From contig NZ_JAVHTY010000001.1 of the NCBI RefSeq assembly GCF_031085165.1, forward strand, positions 1,178,001 to 1,242,000: DNA of 64,000 bases. The letters are read 5' to 3'. Within the stretch, counting starts at the first letter, position 1. Each line of letters starts with the position of its first letter. Under the pieces are notes generated by a model. That model was not told where the DNA came from. It searched no databases and saw only the letters and a program-made list of their open reading frames with translations. The translations under genes were made by a program, and so were the position numbers. Positions 36,054 to 44,290 of the stretch are shown here, in pieces. Source of the DNA: Pseudomonas sp. 102515. Its GTDB lineage: Bacteria; Pseudomonadota; Gammaproteobacteria; Pseudomonadales; Pseudomonadaceae.

Positions 36054-36923
36054 ATGGATTGGCAGCCGCTGCTTCCCCAGCGCTTCAAACTGGCCGAGGG
36101 GCCCTTCTGGGACCAGGAAACCCAGGCGCTCTACTGGGTAGACATCGCCGGCTTCAAGGCCTGCCGTCTGCGCGGCGAGCATTATCAGGAATGGCAGCTG
36201 GATCGCCCCTGCTCCGCCTTCGTGCCCACGGTCCGCGGCGATGCCCTGGTGACCCTGCCGGATGGCGTCTTCCGCCTGGATCTCGACTCCCCGCCAGAGC
36301 GTCCCGCCCTGGAACGCTTCTGCGTCGCCGATCCCGATCCGGGCAATCGCGGCAACGAAGCCCGCTGCGATGCCCAGGGACGTCTCTGGCTGGGCACCAT
36401 GCAGAACAACCTCGATGCCCAGGGCGGCGACGTGGCCATCGACCGGCACTCGGGCGGCCTGTTCCGCATCGATCCCGACGGCAGCGTCAGCCGTCACGCC
36501 AGCGGCCTCGGCATCGCCAACACCCTGGTGTGGAGCGCGACCGACAACCACGTCATCAGCGCCGACACCCTCAAGGACACCCTCTATCGCTACCCGCTGG
36601 ATGCCAACGGCAACCTGGGGACCCCGACCGTCTGGGCCGGTCCCCACGAGCGCGGCTCGCCGGACGGCTCGGCCATCGACAGCGAAGGCTGCGTGTGGAA
36701 CGCGCGCTGGGATGGCAACTGCCTGCTGCGCTTCTCGCCGGAGGGCGACCTGCTGGAGATCGTCGAACTGCCGGTGCAGCGGCCCACCAGCTGCGTCTTC
36801 GGCGGAGCGGATCTGCGCACCCTGTACGTCACCACCGCCGCCGCCGAGGGTGCCCTCGACGGCGCCCTGCTGCGGGCGACCGCGCCGGTAGCCGGCATGC
36901 CCTGCCACAGATTCGCCGGCTGA
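36054..36923 (+). CDS. SMP-30/gluconolactonase-family sugar lactonase (probable L-arabinolactonase)
   Basis: A 289-residue six-bladed propeller lactonase. The metal site is marked by LAEGPFWDQETQALYWVDI (Glu near the N-terminus), DPGNRGNEARCDAQGRLWLG and RGSPDGSAIDSEGCVWNARW, where the Asp and Asn ligands fall. It hydrolyses an aldonolactone to the aldonic acid. Placement beside AraFGH and a sugar-acid dehydratase argues for L-arabinono-gamma-lactone. Ribosome site AGAGAGGTG. A terminator lies 74 bases after the stop, so it is not in one transcript with araF without readthrough. Confidence 0.88.
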   Translation: MDWQPLLPQRFKLAEGPFWDQETQALYWVDIAGFKACRLRGEHYQEWQLDRPCSAFVPTVRGDALVTLPDGVFRLDLDSPPERPALERFCVADPDPGNRGNEARCDAQGRLWLGTMQNNLDAQGGDVAIDRHSGGLFRIDPDGSVSRHASGLGIANTLVWSATDNHVISADTLKDTLYRYPLDANGNLGTPTVWAGPHERGSPDGSAIDSEGCVWNARWDGNCLLRFSPEGDLLEIVELPVQRPTSCVFGGADLRTLYVTTAAAEGALDGALLRATAPVAGMPCHRFAG

Positions 36924-36996
36924 TTCATCCTACCGACCCAGGCGCCCTGCCAAGGCGCCTGTCTGCTTCGGGCCCTATGTAACAGCCTGGTGACAG

Positions 36997-37025
36997 AGGT
37001 GACGAAAAATCTCGTCACCTTTTTC
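36997..37025 (+). terminator. Rho-independent terminator after the lactonase gene
   Basis: AGGTGACGA pairs with TCGTCACCT across AAAATC and runs into TTTTT. It separates the lactonase/regulator unit from the araFGH operon. Confidence 0.82.
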
Positions 37026-37144
37026 TTGCGCCCGCACCCATCCAATCATAATATCAATGCAGAGCGGTGTCGTCTGACCTCCACGACGGCAGCCCGCCGC
37101 CTCGCATTGCCTGGCCACACCAATAAAAACAAGGAGTTCCAGCT

Positions 37145-38149
37145 ATGTTCCGTGTTCCGGGAGTTCGTTCTCTGCTGCGTGCCGCCCTCGCCGCCGGCGC
37201 TGTCAGCCTGTCCCTCTCTGCTTTCGCCGCCGATCCGGTCAAGATCGGCTTCCTGGTCAAGCAACCCGAGGAACCCTGGTTCCAGACCGAGTGGGCCTTC
37301 GCCGAGAAAGCCGCCAAGGACAAGGGCTTCACCCTGCTCAAGATCGCCGTGCCGGATGGTGAGAAGACCCTCGCCGCCATCGACAGCCTGGCCGCCAACG
37401 GCGCCAAGGGCTTCGTGATCTGCCCGCCCGACGTCTCCCTCGGCCCGGCCATCGTGGCCAAGGCCAAGCTCAACGACCTCAAGGTCATGGCCGTGGACGA
37501 CCGCTTCGTCGACGCCAAGGGCAAGTTCATGGAAGACGTGCCCTACCTGGGCATGGCCGCCTTCGAGGTCGGCCAGCAGCAGGGCGCCGCCATGGCCGCC
37601 GAAGCCGAGAAGCGCGGCTGGAAGTGGGATGACACCTATGCGGTGATCAACACCTACAACGAGCTGGATACCGGCAAGAAGCGCACCGACGGTTCGGTGG
37701 AAGCCCTGAAGAAGGCCGGCCTGCCCGCCGACCACATCATCTTCGCGCCGCAGAAGACCCTCGACGTGCCCGGCAGCATGGACTCCACCACCTCCGCGCT
37801 GGTCAAGCTGCCTGCGGGCGCCAAGCACCTGATCATCGGCGGCATGAACGACAACACCGTGCTGGGCGGCGTCCGCGCCACCGAAAGCGCCGGCTTCAAG
37901 GCCGAGCAGGTGATCGGCATCGGCATCAACGGCACCGATGCCATCGGCGAATTGAAGAAACCCAACAGCGGCTTCTTCGGCTCCATGCTGCCCAGCCCAC
38001 ACGAAGAGGGCTACCAGACCGCCAGCATGATGTACGAGTGGGTGACTACCGGTAAGGAACCGCCCAAGTACACCGCGATGGACAAGGTCACCCTCATCAC
38101 CCGTGCCAATTTCCAGCAAGAGCTGGAAAAGATCGGCCTCTGGAAGTGA
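37145..38149 (+). CDS. araF: L-Arabinose ABC transporter substrate-binding protein AraF
   Basis: A 334-residue periplasmic sugar-binding protein. The signal peptide is residues 1-28 (ending SAFAA). The mature start DPVKIGFLVKQPEEPWFQTE and the segments CPPDVSLGPAIVAKAKLNDL and GGMNDNTVLGGVRATESAGF match AraF of E. coli, which binds L-arabinose and D-galactose. Ribosome site AAGGAG at 37129-37134. Its promoter probably lies in the 120 bases after the terminator at 37025. Repeat R5 separates it from araG, a position that commonly favours high expression of the binding protein relative to the membrane parts. Confidence 0.92.
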   Translation: MFRVPGVRSLLRAALAAGAVSLSLSAFAADPVKIGFLVKQPEEPWFQTEWAFAEKAAKDKGFTLLKIAVPDGEKTLAAIDSLAANGAKGFVICPPDVSLGPAIVAKAKLNDLKVMAVDDRFVDAKGKFMEDVPYLGMAAFEVGQQQGAAMAAEAEKRGWKWDDTYAVINTYNELDTGKKRTDGSVEALKKAGLPADHIIFAPQKTLDVPGSMDSTTSALVKLPAGAKHLIIGGMNDNTVLGGVRATESAGFKAEQVIGIGINGTDAIGELKKPNSGFFGSMLPSPHEEGYQTASMMYEWVTTGKEPPKYTAMDKVTLITRANFQQELEKIGLWK

Positions 38150-38200
38150 TGACCCCGGCGGCGCCCGTGCTGGCGCCGCCCCCTCTTTCATCTGGAGCCT

Positions 38201-38345
38201 TTATTACGATTCAGCGAGCTAGCGACAAACAAGGCGAAAAGACTTTAGGAAGCGCAGTTTACGATCAGTAAATGAGCATTCCGACGGGGCTGGCCCTCCA
38301 GAGGCTTTTCAACACGGTTTGGCCGACGCGCAGCAGATCGTAAAA
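38201..38345. repeat. Palindromic intergenic repeat R5 (araF-araG gap)
   Basis: About 145 bases. The outer arms are TTACGAT and ATCGTAA, a middle stem forms between GAAAAGACTTTAGG and CCAGAGGCTTTTC, and the central hairpin is TTTACGATCAGTAAA followed by TGAGCATTCCG. It lies inside the transporter operon, between the binding-protein and ATPase genes. Confidence 0.85.
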
Positions 38346-38366
38346 AGGTTGTGACAGGAGTGCCTC

Positions 38367-39893
38367 ATGGCAGCCTTGGAACACACCACCGCCCAGAGCG
38401 CCGACAGTCTCGGTTTCGTCGGCATCGGCAAGACCTTTCCCGGCGTCAAGGCGCTCGCCGACATCTCCTTCAACGTGCGGCCCGGCTCGGTGCACGCCCT
38501 CATGGGCGAGAACGGCGCCGGCAAGTCGACGCTGCTGAAGATCCTCAGCGGCTACCATGCCCCCACCACCGGCCACCTCAACATCGATGGCCAGGAACTG
38601 GTGTTCAAGAGCACCGCCGAAGCCATTCGCGCTGGCGTCGCCGTGATCCAGCAGGAACTGCAGCTGGTGCCGGAGATGACCGTCGCCGAGAACCTCTTTC
38701 TCGGACACCTGCCGGCGCGTTACGGCATCGTCAATCGTGGCCATCTGCGCCGCCAGGCCCTGGACCTGCTCAAGGGCCTGGCCGAAGAGATCGACCCCAA
38801 CACCAAGGTCGGGCGCCTGTCGCTCGGTCAGCGCCAGCTGGTCGAGATCGCCAAGGCGCTCTCCCGCGGCGCCCGCGTCATCGCCTTCGACGAGCCGACC
38901 AGCTCGCTGTCCGCCCGCGAGACCGATCGGCTGATGACCATCATCGCCCGGCTGCGCGACGAAGGCCGGGTGGTGCTCTATGTCTCCCACCGCATGGAAG
39001 AGGTCTTCCGCATCTGCGACGCGGTGACGGTGTTCAAGGACGGTCGCCACGTGCGCACCATCGAGCGCCTGGCCGACATCACCCCCGACCAGCTGATCAC
39101 CCTGATGGTCGGCCGCGATCTCGCCGACATCTACGACTACCGGCCGCGCGCGATCGGCGGCGGCTGCCTCAAGGTCGAGGGCCTGCTCGGCCAGGGCCTG
39201 CAGCAGCCGGTGGGCTTCGAGGTCTGCCAGGGCGAGATCCTCGGCCTGTTCGGCCTGGTCGGTGCCGGTCGCACCGAGCTGCTGCGCCTGCTGGCGGGTC
39301 TGGAAAAGCACAAGGCCGGCAGCCTGAGCCTCAAGGGCGCCCCGGTCAGCCTCAGGTCACCGCGCGACGCCATCGCCGCCGGCATCCTGCTCTGCCCGGA
39401 AGATCGCAAGAAGGAAGGCATCGTGCCCCTGGCCAGCGTGGCCGAGAACATCAACATCAGCGCCCGCCCCCATCACGCCAGCCTCGGCTGCCTGATCCAG
39501 GGCCGCTGGGAAAAGGCCAACGCCGAAAAGCAGATTCGCGCGCTCAACGTGAAGACGCCCCATGCCGGGCAGAAGATCAAGAATCTCTCCGGCGGCAACC
39601 AGCAGAAGGCCATCCTCGGTCGCTGGCTGTCGATGCCCATGCAGGTGCTCTTGCTCGACGAACCCACCCGCGGCATCGATGTGGGCGCCAAGTCGGAGAT
39701 CTACGCCATCATCCATGACCTCGCCGCCCGCGGCATCGCCGTGGTGGTGGTCTCCAGCGACCTGATGGAAGTCATGGGCGTGGCCGATCGCATCCTGGTC
39801 ATGAGCGAAGGCGCCATCACCGGCGAGGTGGCCCGCGCCGAGTTCAACGACGAGCGCCTGCTGCAACTCGCCCTGCCCCGTACCCGTGCCTGA
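38367..39893 (+). CDS. araG: L-Arabinose ABC transporter ATP-binding protein AraG
   Basis: A 508-residue ATPase with two nucleotide-binding domains. Domain 1 has the Walker A GENGAGKST, signature LSLGQRQ and Walker B IAFDEPTSSLSA. Domain 2 has a degenerate Walker A GLVGAGRTE, signature LSGGNQQ and LLLDEPTRGIDVGAK. It matches E. coli AraG along its length (RGIGKTFPGVKAL-like opening). It energises import through AraH. The ATG has an AGGAG ribosome site immediately after repeat R5. Confidence 0.95.
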   Translation: MAALEHTTAQSADSLGFVGIGKTFPGVKALADISFNVRPGSVHALMGENGAGKSTLLKILSGYHAPTTGHLNIDGQELVFKSTAEAIRAGVAVIQQELQLVPEMTVAENLFLGHLPARYGIVNRGHLRRQALDLLKGLAEEIDPNTKVGRLSLGQRQLVEIAKALSRGARVIAFDEPTSSLSARETDRLMTIIARLRDEGRVVLYVSHRMEEVFRICDAVTVFKDGRHVRTIERLADITPDQLITLMVGRDLADIYDYRPRAIGGGCLKVEGLLGQGLQQPVGFEVCQGEILGLFGLVGAGRTELLRLLAGLEKHKAGSLSLKGAPVSLRSPRDAIAAGILLCPEDRKKEGIVPLASVAENINISARPHHASLGCLIQGRWEKANAEKQIRALNVKTPHAGQKIKNLSGGNQQKAILGRWLSMPMQVLLLDEPTRGIDVGAKSEIYAIIHDLAARGIAVVVVSSDLMEVMGVADRILVMSEGAITGEVARAEFNDERLLQLALPRTRA

Positions 39894-39930
39894 ACGGCCT
39901 GACAACAAGACAAGAACAGAGGTCCAGTCC

Positions 39931-40899
39931 ATGTCCGCCCAACCCCACAGCCTGACCCCGCCGCGCCGCGGCTTCGACATGCGTCGCTTCCTCGACGACT
40001 GGGCCATGATGCTGGCCGCCGTCGTCATCTTCACCCTCTGCGCGCTGTTCGTGCAGAACTTCCTCTCGCCGCTGAACATGCGCGGACTGGGCCTGGCGAT
40101 CTCCACCGTGGGCATCGCCGCCTGCACCATGCTGTTCTGCCTGGCCTCCGGCCACTTCGACCTCTCGGTGGGTTCGGTCATCGCCTGTGCCGGGGTGGTC
40201 GCCGCAGTGGTGATGCGCGAGTTCGACAGCGTCTTCCTCGGTGTCGCCGCCGCGCTGGCCATGGGCCTGGTGGTGGGCCTGATCAACGGCCTGGTGATCG
40301 CCAAGCTCAAGATCAACGCCCTGATCACCACGCTGGCGACCATGCAGATCGTGCGCGGCCTGGGCTACATCTTCTCCGACGGCAAGGCCGTGGGCGTCTC
40401 CCAGGAGCAGTTCTTCGTGTTCGGCAACGGCCAGCTGTTCGGCCTGCCGGTGCCCATCGTCATCACCCTGCTGTGCATCCTGTTCTTTGGCTGGCTGCTC
40501 AACTACACCACCTTCGGCCGCAACACCATGGCCATCGGCGGGAACGAGGAAGCCGCGCTGCTGGCCGGCGTCCACGTCGACCGCACCAAGATCATCATCT
40601 TCGCCATGCACGGGGTGATCGGCGCCCTGGCCGGCGTGGTGCTGGCCTCGCGGATGACCTCCGGCCAGCCGATGATCGGCCAGGGCTTCGAACTCACGGT
40701 GATCTCCGCCTGCGTACTGGGCGGGGTCTCCCTGGCCGGCGGCATCGGCATGATCCGCCACGTGATCGCCGGCGTGCTGATCCTGGCGATCATCGAGAAC
40801 GCCATGAACCTGAAGAACATCGACACCTTCTACCAGTACGTCATCCGCGGAACCATCCTGCTGCTGGCCGTGGTCATCGACCGCTTCAAGCAGCGCTAA
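39931..40899 (+). CDS. araH: L-Arabinose ABC transporter permease AraH
   Basis: A 322-residue inner-membrane permease with 8-10 helices. It contains LASGHFDLSVGSVIACAGVV, GLINGLVIAKLKINALITTL, NTMAIGGNEEAALLAGVHVD and SACVLGGVSLAGGIGMIRHV, the usual motifs of RbsC/AraH permeases. It follows araG by 37 bases with its own GAGGT ribosome site. The 82-base gap to the dehydratase suggests that the catabolic gene belongs to the same transcript. Confidence 0.93.
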   Translation: MSAQPHSLTPPRRGFDMRRFLDDWAMMLAAVVIFTLCALFVQNFLSPLNMRGLGLAISTVGIAACTMLFCLASGHFDLSVGSVIACAGVVAAVVMREFDSVFLGVAAALAMGLVVGLINGLVIAKLKINALITTLATMQIVRGLGYIFSDGKAVGVSQEQFFVFGNGQLFGLPVPIVITLLCILFFGWLLNYTTFGRNTMAIGGNEEAALLAGVHVDRTKIIIFAMHGVIGALAGVVLASRMTSGQPMIGQGFELTVISACVLGGVSLAGGIGMIRHVIAGVLILAIIENAMNLKNIDTFYQYVIRGTILLLAVVIDRFKQR

Positions 40900-40981
40900 A
40901 CCCAGACTCTGCCCTCCCCCACGGCGCCACGCGCGCCGTGCCGGGGACCGCTTTGCCCGTGAAATGCCCGAGGACAAGACA

Positions 40982-42721
40982 ATGACCACGCCCAAACGCC
41001 CGCTCCGCTCCGCCCAGTGGTTTGGCAGCAACGACAAGAACGGCTTCATGTACCGCAGCTGGATGAAGAATCAGGGCATCCCGGACCACGAATTCCAGGG
41101 CAAGCCCGTCATCGGCATCTGCAATACCTGGTCCGAGCTGACCCCCTGCAACGCCCACTTCCGCAAGATCGCCGAGCACGTCAAGCGCGGCATCTACGAA
41201 GCCGGCGGCTTCCCGGTGGAATTCCCGGTGTTCTCCAACGGCGAATCCAACCTCAGGCCCACCGCCATGCTGACCCGCAACCTGGCCAGCATGGACGTGG
41301 AAGAAGCCATCCGCGGCAATCCGGTGGACGCCGTGGTGCTGCTCACCGGCTGCGACAAGACCACACCGGCGCTGCTGATGGGCGCCGCCAGCTGCGACGT
41401 GCCGGCCATCGTCGTCACCGGCGGCCCCATGCTCAATGGCAAGCACCACGGGCGCGACATCGGCGCCGGCACCATCGTCTGGCAGATGCACGAGGCCTAC
41501 AAGGCAGGCGCCATCGACCTCAACGAATTCCTCTCCGCCGAAGCCGGGATGTCGCGTTCGGCCGGTACCTGCAACACCATGGGCACCGCCTCCACCATGG
41601 CCTGCATGGCCGAAGCCCTGGGCACCTCGCTGCCGCACAACGCCGCCATTCCGGCGGTGGATTCGCGCCGCTACGTGCTGGCGCACCTGTCCGGCATGCG
41701 CATCGTCGAGATGGTGGAAGAAGACCTGCGGCTGTCGAAGATCCTCACCAAGGAAGCCTTCGAGAACGCCATTCGCGTCAACGCCGCCATCGGCGGCTCC
41801 ACCAACGCGGTGATCCACCTCAAGGCCATCGCCGGCCGCATCGGCGTGGACCTGGAGCTGGACGACTGGACCCGGGTCGGCCGCGGCACCCCCACCCTCG
41901 TCGACCTGCAGCCCTCAGGACGCTTCCTGATGGAAGAGTTCTACTATGCCGGCGGTCTGCCGGCGGTGATCCGCCGCATGGGCGAGGCCAACCTGCTGCC
42001 CCATCCCGAGGCCCTGACCGCCAACGGCAAGAGCCTCTGGGCCAACTGCGCCGAGGCCCCCATCTACGGTGACGACGAGGTCATCCGCGCCCTGGACAAC
42101 CCACTGCGCGCCGATGGCGGCATCTGCGTGTTGCGCGGCAACCTGGCGCCCAAGGGCGCGGTGCTCAAGCCGTCGGCCGCGACCCCGGCGCTCATGCAGC
42201 ACCGCGGTCGCGCCGTGGTGTTCGAGAACCTGGAAGACTACAAGGCGCGCATCGTCGATCCGGATCTGGACATCGACGAGACCTGCGTGATGGTGCTGAA
42301 GAACTGCGGACCCAAGGGGTATCCGGGCATGGCCGAGGTGGGCAACATGGGTCTGCCGGCCAAGCTGCTGGCCAAGGGCATCACCGACATGGTGCGCATC
42401 TCCGACGCCCGCATGAGCGGCACCGCCTACGGCACCGTGGTGCTGCACGTGGCGCCCGAGGCCTCGGCCGGCGGCCCGCTGGCGGTGGTCCGCGAAGGCG
42501 ACATGATCGAACTGGACTGCGCCTCCGGCCGCCTGCACCTGGACATCCCCGACGCAGAACTGGCCGCGCGCCTGGCCGACTGGCAACCGCCGGCCGACCA
42601 GCTGCTGGCCGGCGGGTATCGCCGCCTCTACGTCAACCATGTGCTGCAGGCCGACGAAGGCTGCGACTTCGACTTCCTGGTCGGCTGCCGCGGCGCCGAG
42701 GTGCCCCGCCATTCGCACTGA
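40982..42721 (+). CDS. IlvD/Edd-family sugar-acid dehydratase, probable L-arabonate dehydratase
   Basis: A 579-residue Fe-S dehydratase. Cluster cysteines are in GICNTWSELTPCN, LTGCDKTTPALLMG and AGTCNTMGTASTMACMAEAL, and the metal-binding loop GGSTNAVIHLKAIAGR follows. Length and residues fit the sugar-acid branch (L-arabonate/D-xylonate dehydratases) rather than IlvD. It would turn L-arabonate into L-2-keto-3-deoxyarabonate. Position right after araFGH and near the semialdehyde dehydrogenase supports L-arabonate; D-xylonate or D-galactonate activity is possible. ATG at 40982 with CCGAGGAC ahead; an ATG at 40964 is an alternative. Confidence 0.88.
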   Translation: MTTPKRPLRSAQWFGSNDKNGFMYRSWMKNQGIPDHEFQGKPVIGICNTWSELTPCNAHFRKIAEHVKRGIYEAGGFPVEFPVFSNGESNLRPTAMLTRNLASMDVEEAIRGNPVDAVVLLTGCDKTTPALLMGAASCDVPAIVVTGGPMLNGKHHGRDIGAGTIVWQMHEAYKAGAIDLNEFLSAEAGMSRSAGTCNTMGTASTMACMAEALGTSLPHNAAIPAVDSRRYVLAHLSGMRIVEMVEEDLRLSKILTKEAFENAIRVNAAIGGSTNAVIHLKAIAGRIGVDLELDDWTRVGRGTPTLVDLQPSGRFLMEEFYYAGGLPAVIRRMGEANLLPHPEALTANGKSLWANCAEAPIYGDDEVIRALDNPLRADGGICVLRGNLAPKGAVLKPSAATPALMQHRGRAVVFENLEDYKARIVDPDLDIDETCVMVLKNCGPKGYPGMAEVGNMGLPAKLLAKGITDMVRISDARMSGTAYGTVVLHVAPEASAGGPLAVVREGDMIELDCASGRLHLDIPDAELAARLADWQPPADQLLAGGYRRLYVNHVLQADEGCDFDFLVGCRGAEVPRHSH

Positions 42722-42733
42722 TTGGCTTCTACC

Positions 42734-42802
42734 GTTGGCTTCGCGTTGCTCAACCCAACCTGCGCGCTTCCGTAGGTTGGGTTGAGCGCAGCGAAGCCCA
42801 AC
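42734..42802. repeat. GTAGGTTGGGTTGAG-type inverted repeat, copy 1
   Basis: GTTGGCTTCGCGTTGCTCAA at the left pairs with the right arm that ends GCGCAGCGAAGCCCAAC, around a short GC-rich loop. This dispersed hairpin is common between genes in gammaproteobacteria. Related copy at 48045-48138. Here it sits between the dehydratase and mutarotase genes. Confidence 0.75.
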
Positions 42803-42856
42803 AAACCACAACACCCGCTGTTCCCTGTACAACAACAAACCGAAAAGGTGGTCGAG

Positions 42857-44005
42857 ATGAAACGCACGTTAGCCCTCACCGGACTTGGACTGTCACTCAT
42901 GATCAGCACCCTTACCGCCCAGGCGGCCGGCCTCACCAGCCAGCAGTCGAGCTTTGGCAAGCTGCCCGATGGCACCCCCATCGAGAAGTTCGTCCTGACC
43001 AACAGCCACGGCATGCAGGCCACCGTCATCACCTACGGCGGCGTGCTGCAGGCGCTCAAGGTGCCCGACCGCAAGGGCCACAGCGAAGACGTGGTACTGG
43101 GCTTCGATGACGTCCAGGGTTATCTCGACAACCCCACCGTGTTCTTTGGCGCCACCATCGGCCGCTTCGGCAACCGCATCGCCGAGGGCCGCTTCAGCCT
43201 CGACGGCAAGAGCTACCAGATCCCCCAGAACGACAAGACCAACGCCCTGCACGGCGGGCCCCAGGGCTTCAACACCAAGGTGTGGAAGGCCGAGCCGGCC
43301 AAGGGCGACGGCTGGGTCGGCGTGACCCTGAGCTACGTCTCCCCCGATGGCGAGATGGGCTTTCCCGGCACCCTGACCACCCAGGTGACCTACCAGCTGG
43401 ACGAGCACAACCAGCTGACCCTCAAGTACCGCGCCACCACCGACAAGCCGACGGTGCTCAACCTGACCAACCACAGCTACTTCAACCTGGCGGGCGCCGG
43501 CAGTGGCACCGTGCTCAAGCAGGTGGCGATGCTCAATGCCGACAAATACACCCCGGTGACCGCCAAGCTGATCCCCACCGGCGAATTGCCGCCCGTGGCC
43601 GGCACGCCCATGGACTTCCGCAAGCCGACCGCCATCGGCAAGCACATCGCCGACGACAACCAGCAGCTGAAGTACGCCGAACCCAAACAGGGTGGCTATG
43701 ACTTCAACTGGGTGCTCAACACCGCTGGCGATCTGCAGAAGGCCGCCGCCGTGGTGACCGATCCGAGCTCCGGCCGCACCCTGACCCTCTACACCACCGA
43801 ACCAGGCGTGCAGTTCTATACCGGCAACTTCCTGGAGGGGAACATCAAGGGCAAGGCGGGCAAGACCTACGGCCACTGGGGTGCCTTCACCCTGGAAACC
43901 CAGCACTACCCGGACGCGCCCAACCAGCCGAACTTCCCCACCACCCGCCTGGATCCCGGCCAGACCTACACCCAGACGACGATCTTCAAGTTCGCCGGCA
44001 AGTAG
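42857..44005 (+). CDS. Periplasmic aldose 1-epimerase (mutarotase)
   Basis: A 382-residue galactose-mutarotase-family enzyme with a signal peptide (residues 1-24, ending AQAA). Active-site segments are GRFGNRIAEGRFSLDGKSYQ, NALHGGPQGFNTKVW with the family His, NLTNHSYFNLAG with the second His, GGYDFNWVL and GVQFYTGNFLEG. It interconverts alpha and beta sugar anomers before uptake, so the exported location fits an AraF-type importer and a dehydrogenase needing one anomer. Start 42857 opens the signal peptide and has AAGGTGG ahead. Confidence 0.9.
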   Translation: MKRTLALTGLGLSLMISTLTAQAAGLTSQQSSFGKLPDGTPIEKFVLTNSHGMQATVITYGGVLQALKVPDRKGHSEDVVLGFDDVQGYLDNPTVFFGATIGRFGNRIAEGRFSLDGKSYQIPQNDKTNALHGGPQGFNTKVWKAEPAKGDGWVGVTLSYVSPDGEMGFPGTLTTQVTYQLDEHNQLTLKYRATTDKPTVLNLTNHSYFNLAGAGSGTVLKQVAMLNADKYTPVTAKLIPTGELPPVAGTPMDFRKPTAIGKHIADDNQQLKYAEPKQGGYDFNWVLNTAGDLQKAAAVVTDPSSGRTLTLYTTEPGVQFYTGNFLEGNIKGKAGKTYGHWGAFTLETQHYPDAPNQPNFPTTRLDPGQTYTQTTIFKFAGK

Positions 44006-44022
44006 GGCGTTCTCCGATTCGA

Positions 44023-44052
44023 GCAAAGGCCGCTCCTGGGAGCGGCCTTTGC
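44023..44052 (+). terminator. Terminator hairpin after the mutarotase gene
   Basis: GCAAAGGCCGCTC pairs with GAGCGGCCTTTGC in a near-perfect 13-base stem 17 bases after the stop. The following T content is weak, so strength is uncertain. Confidence 0.65.
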
Positions 44053-44130
44053 CTTGGTGCCCCCCTCACCCCAACCCTTTCCCGGAGGAAGAGGGGCAGG
44101 AGCGGAGCACCTCTCTATCTCGTGCCTCGT

Positions 44131-44194
44131 AGCGTGGAAAACGGCGCACCCTCCTCCACTCGAACCCTACCCCCGCAGCGTGGAAAACGGCGCA
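44131..44194. repeat. Two direct repeats AGCGTGGAAAACGGCGCA
   Basis: Identical 18-base units at 44131-44148 and 44177-44194, 46 bases apart, in the non-coding interval between the mutarotase and semialdehyde dehydrogenase genes. Only two copies; origin unknown. Confidence 0.6.
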
Positions 44195-44237
44195 GCCTTT
44201 GCCACTGTCCTGCCACCGCGCCTTTCCGCCACCCAAT

Positions 44238-44270
44238 AAAAAACCCGGCGCCTCGCGACGCCGGGTTTTT
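44238..44270. terminator. Bidirectional Rho-independent terminator
   Basis: AAAAAACCCGGCG and CGCCGGGTTTTT form a symmetric stem with A and T runs on both flanks. It ends the minus-strand semialdehyde dehydrogenase unit (stop at 44291) and backs up the plus-strand arabinose operon. Confidence 0.9.
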
Positions 44271-44290
44271 AGTCACTCAAGACAGCGCGA

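Noticed and set aside
44131-44194. Possible CRISPR start (two direct repeats)
   Set aside because: Only two units, no further spacers and no cas genes.
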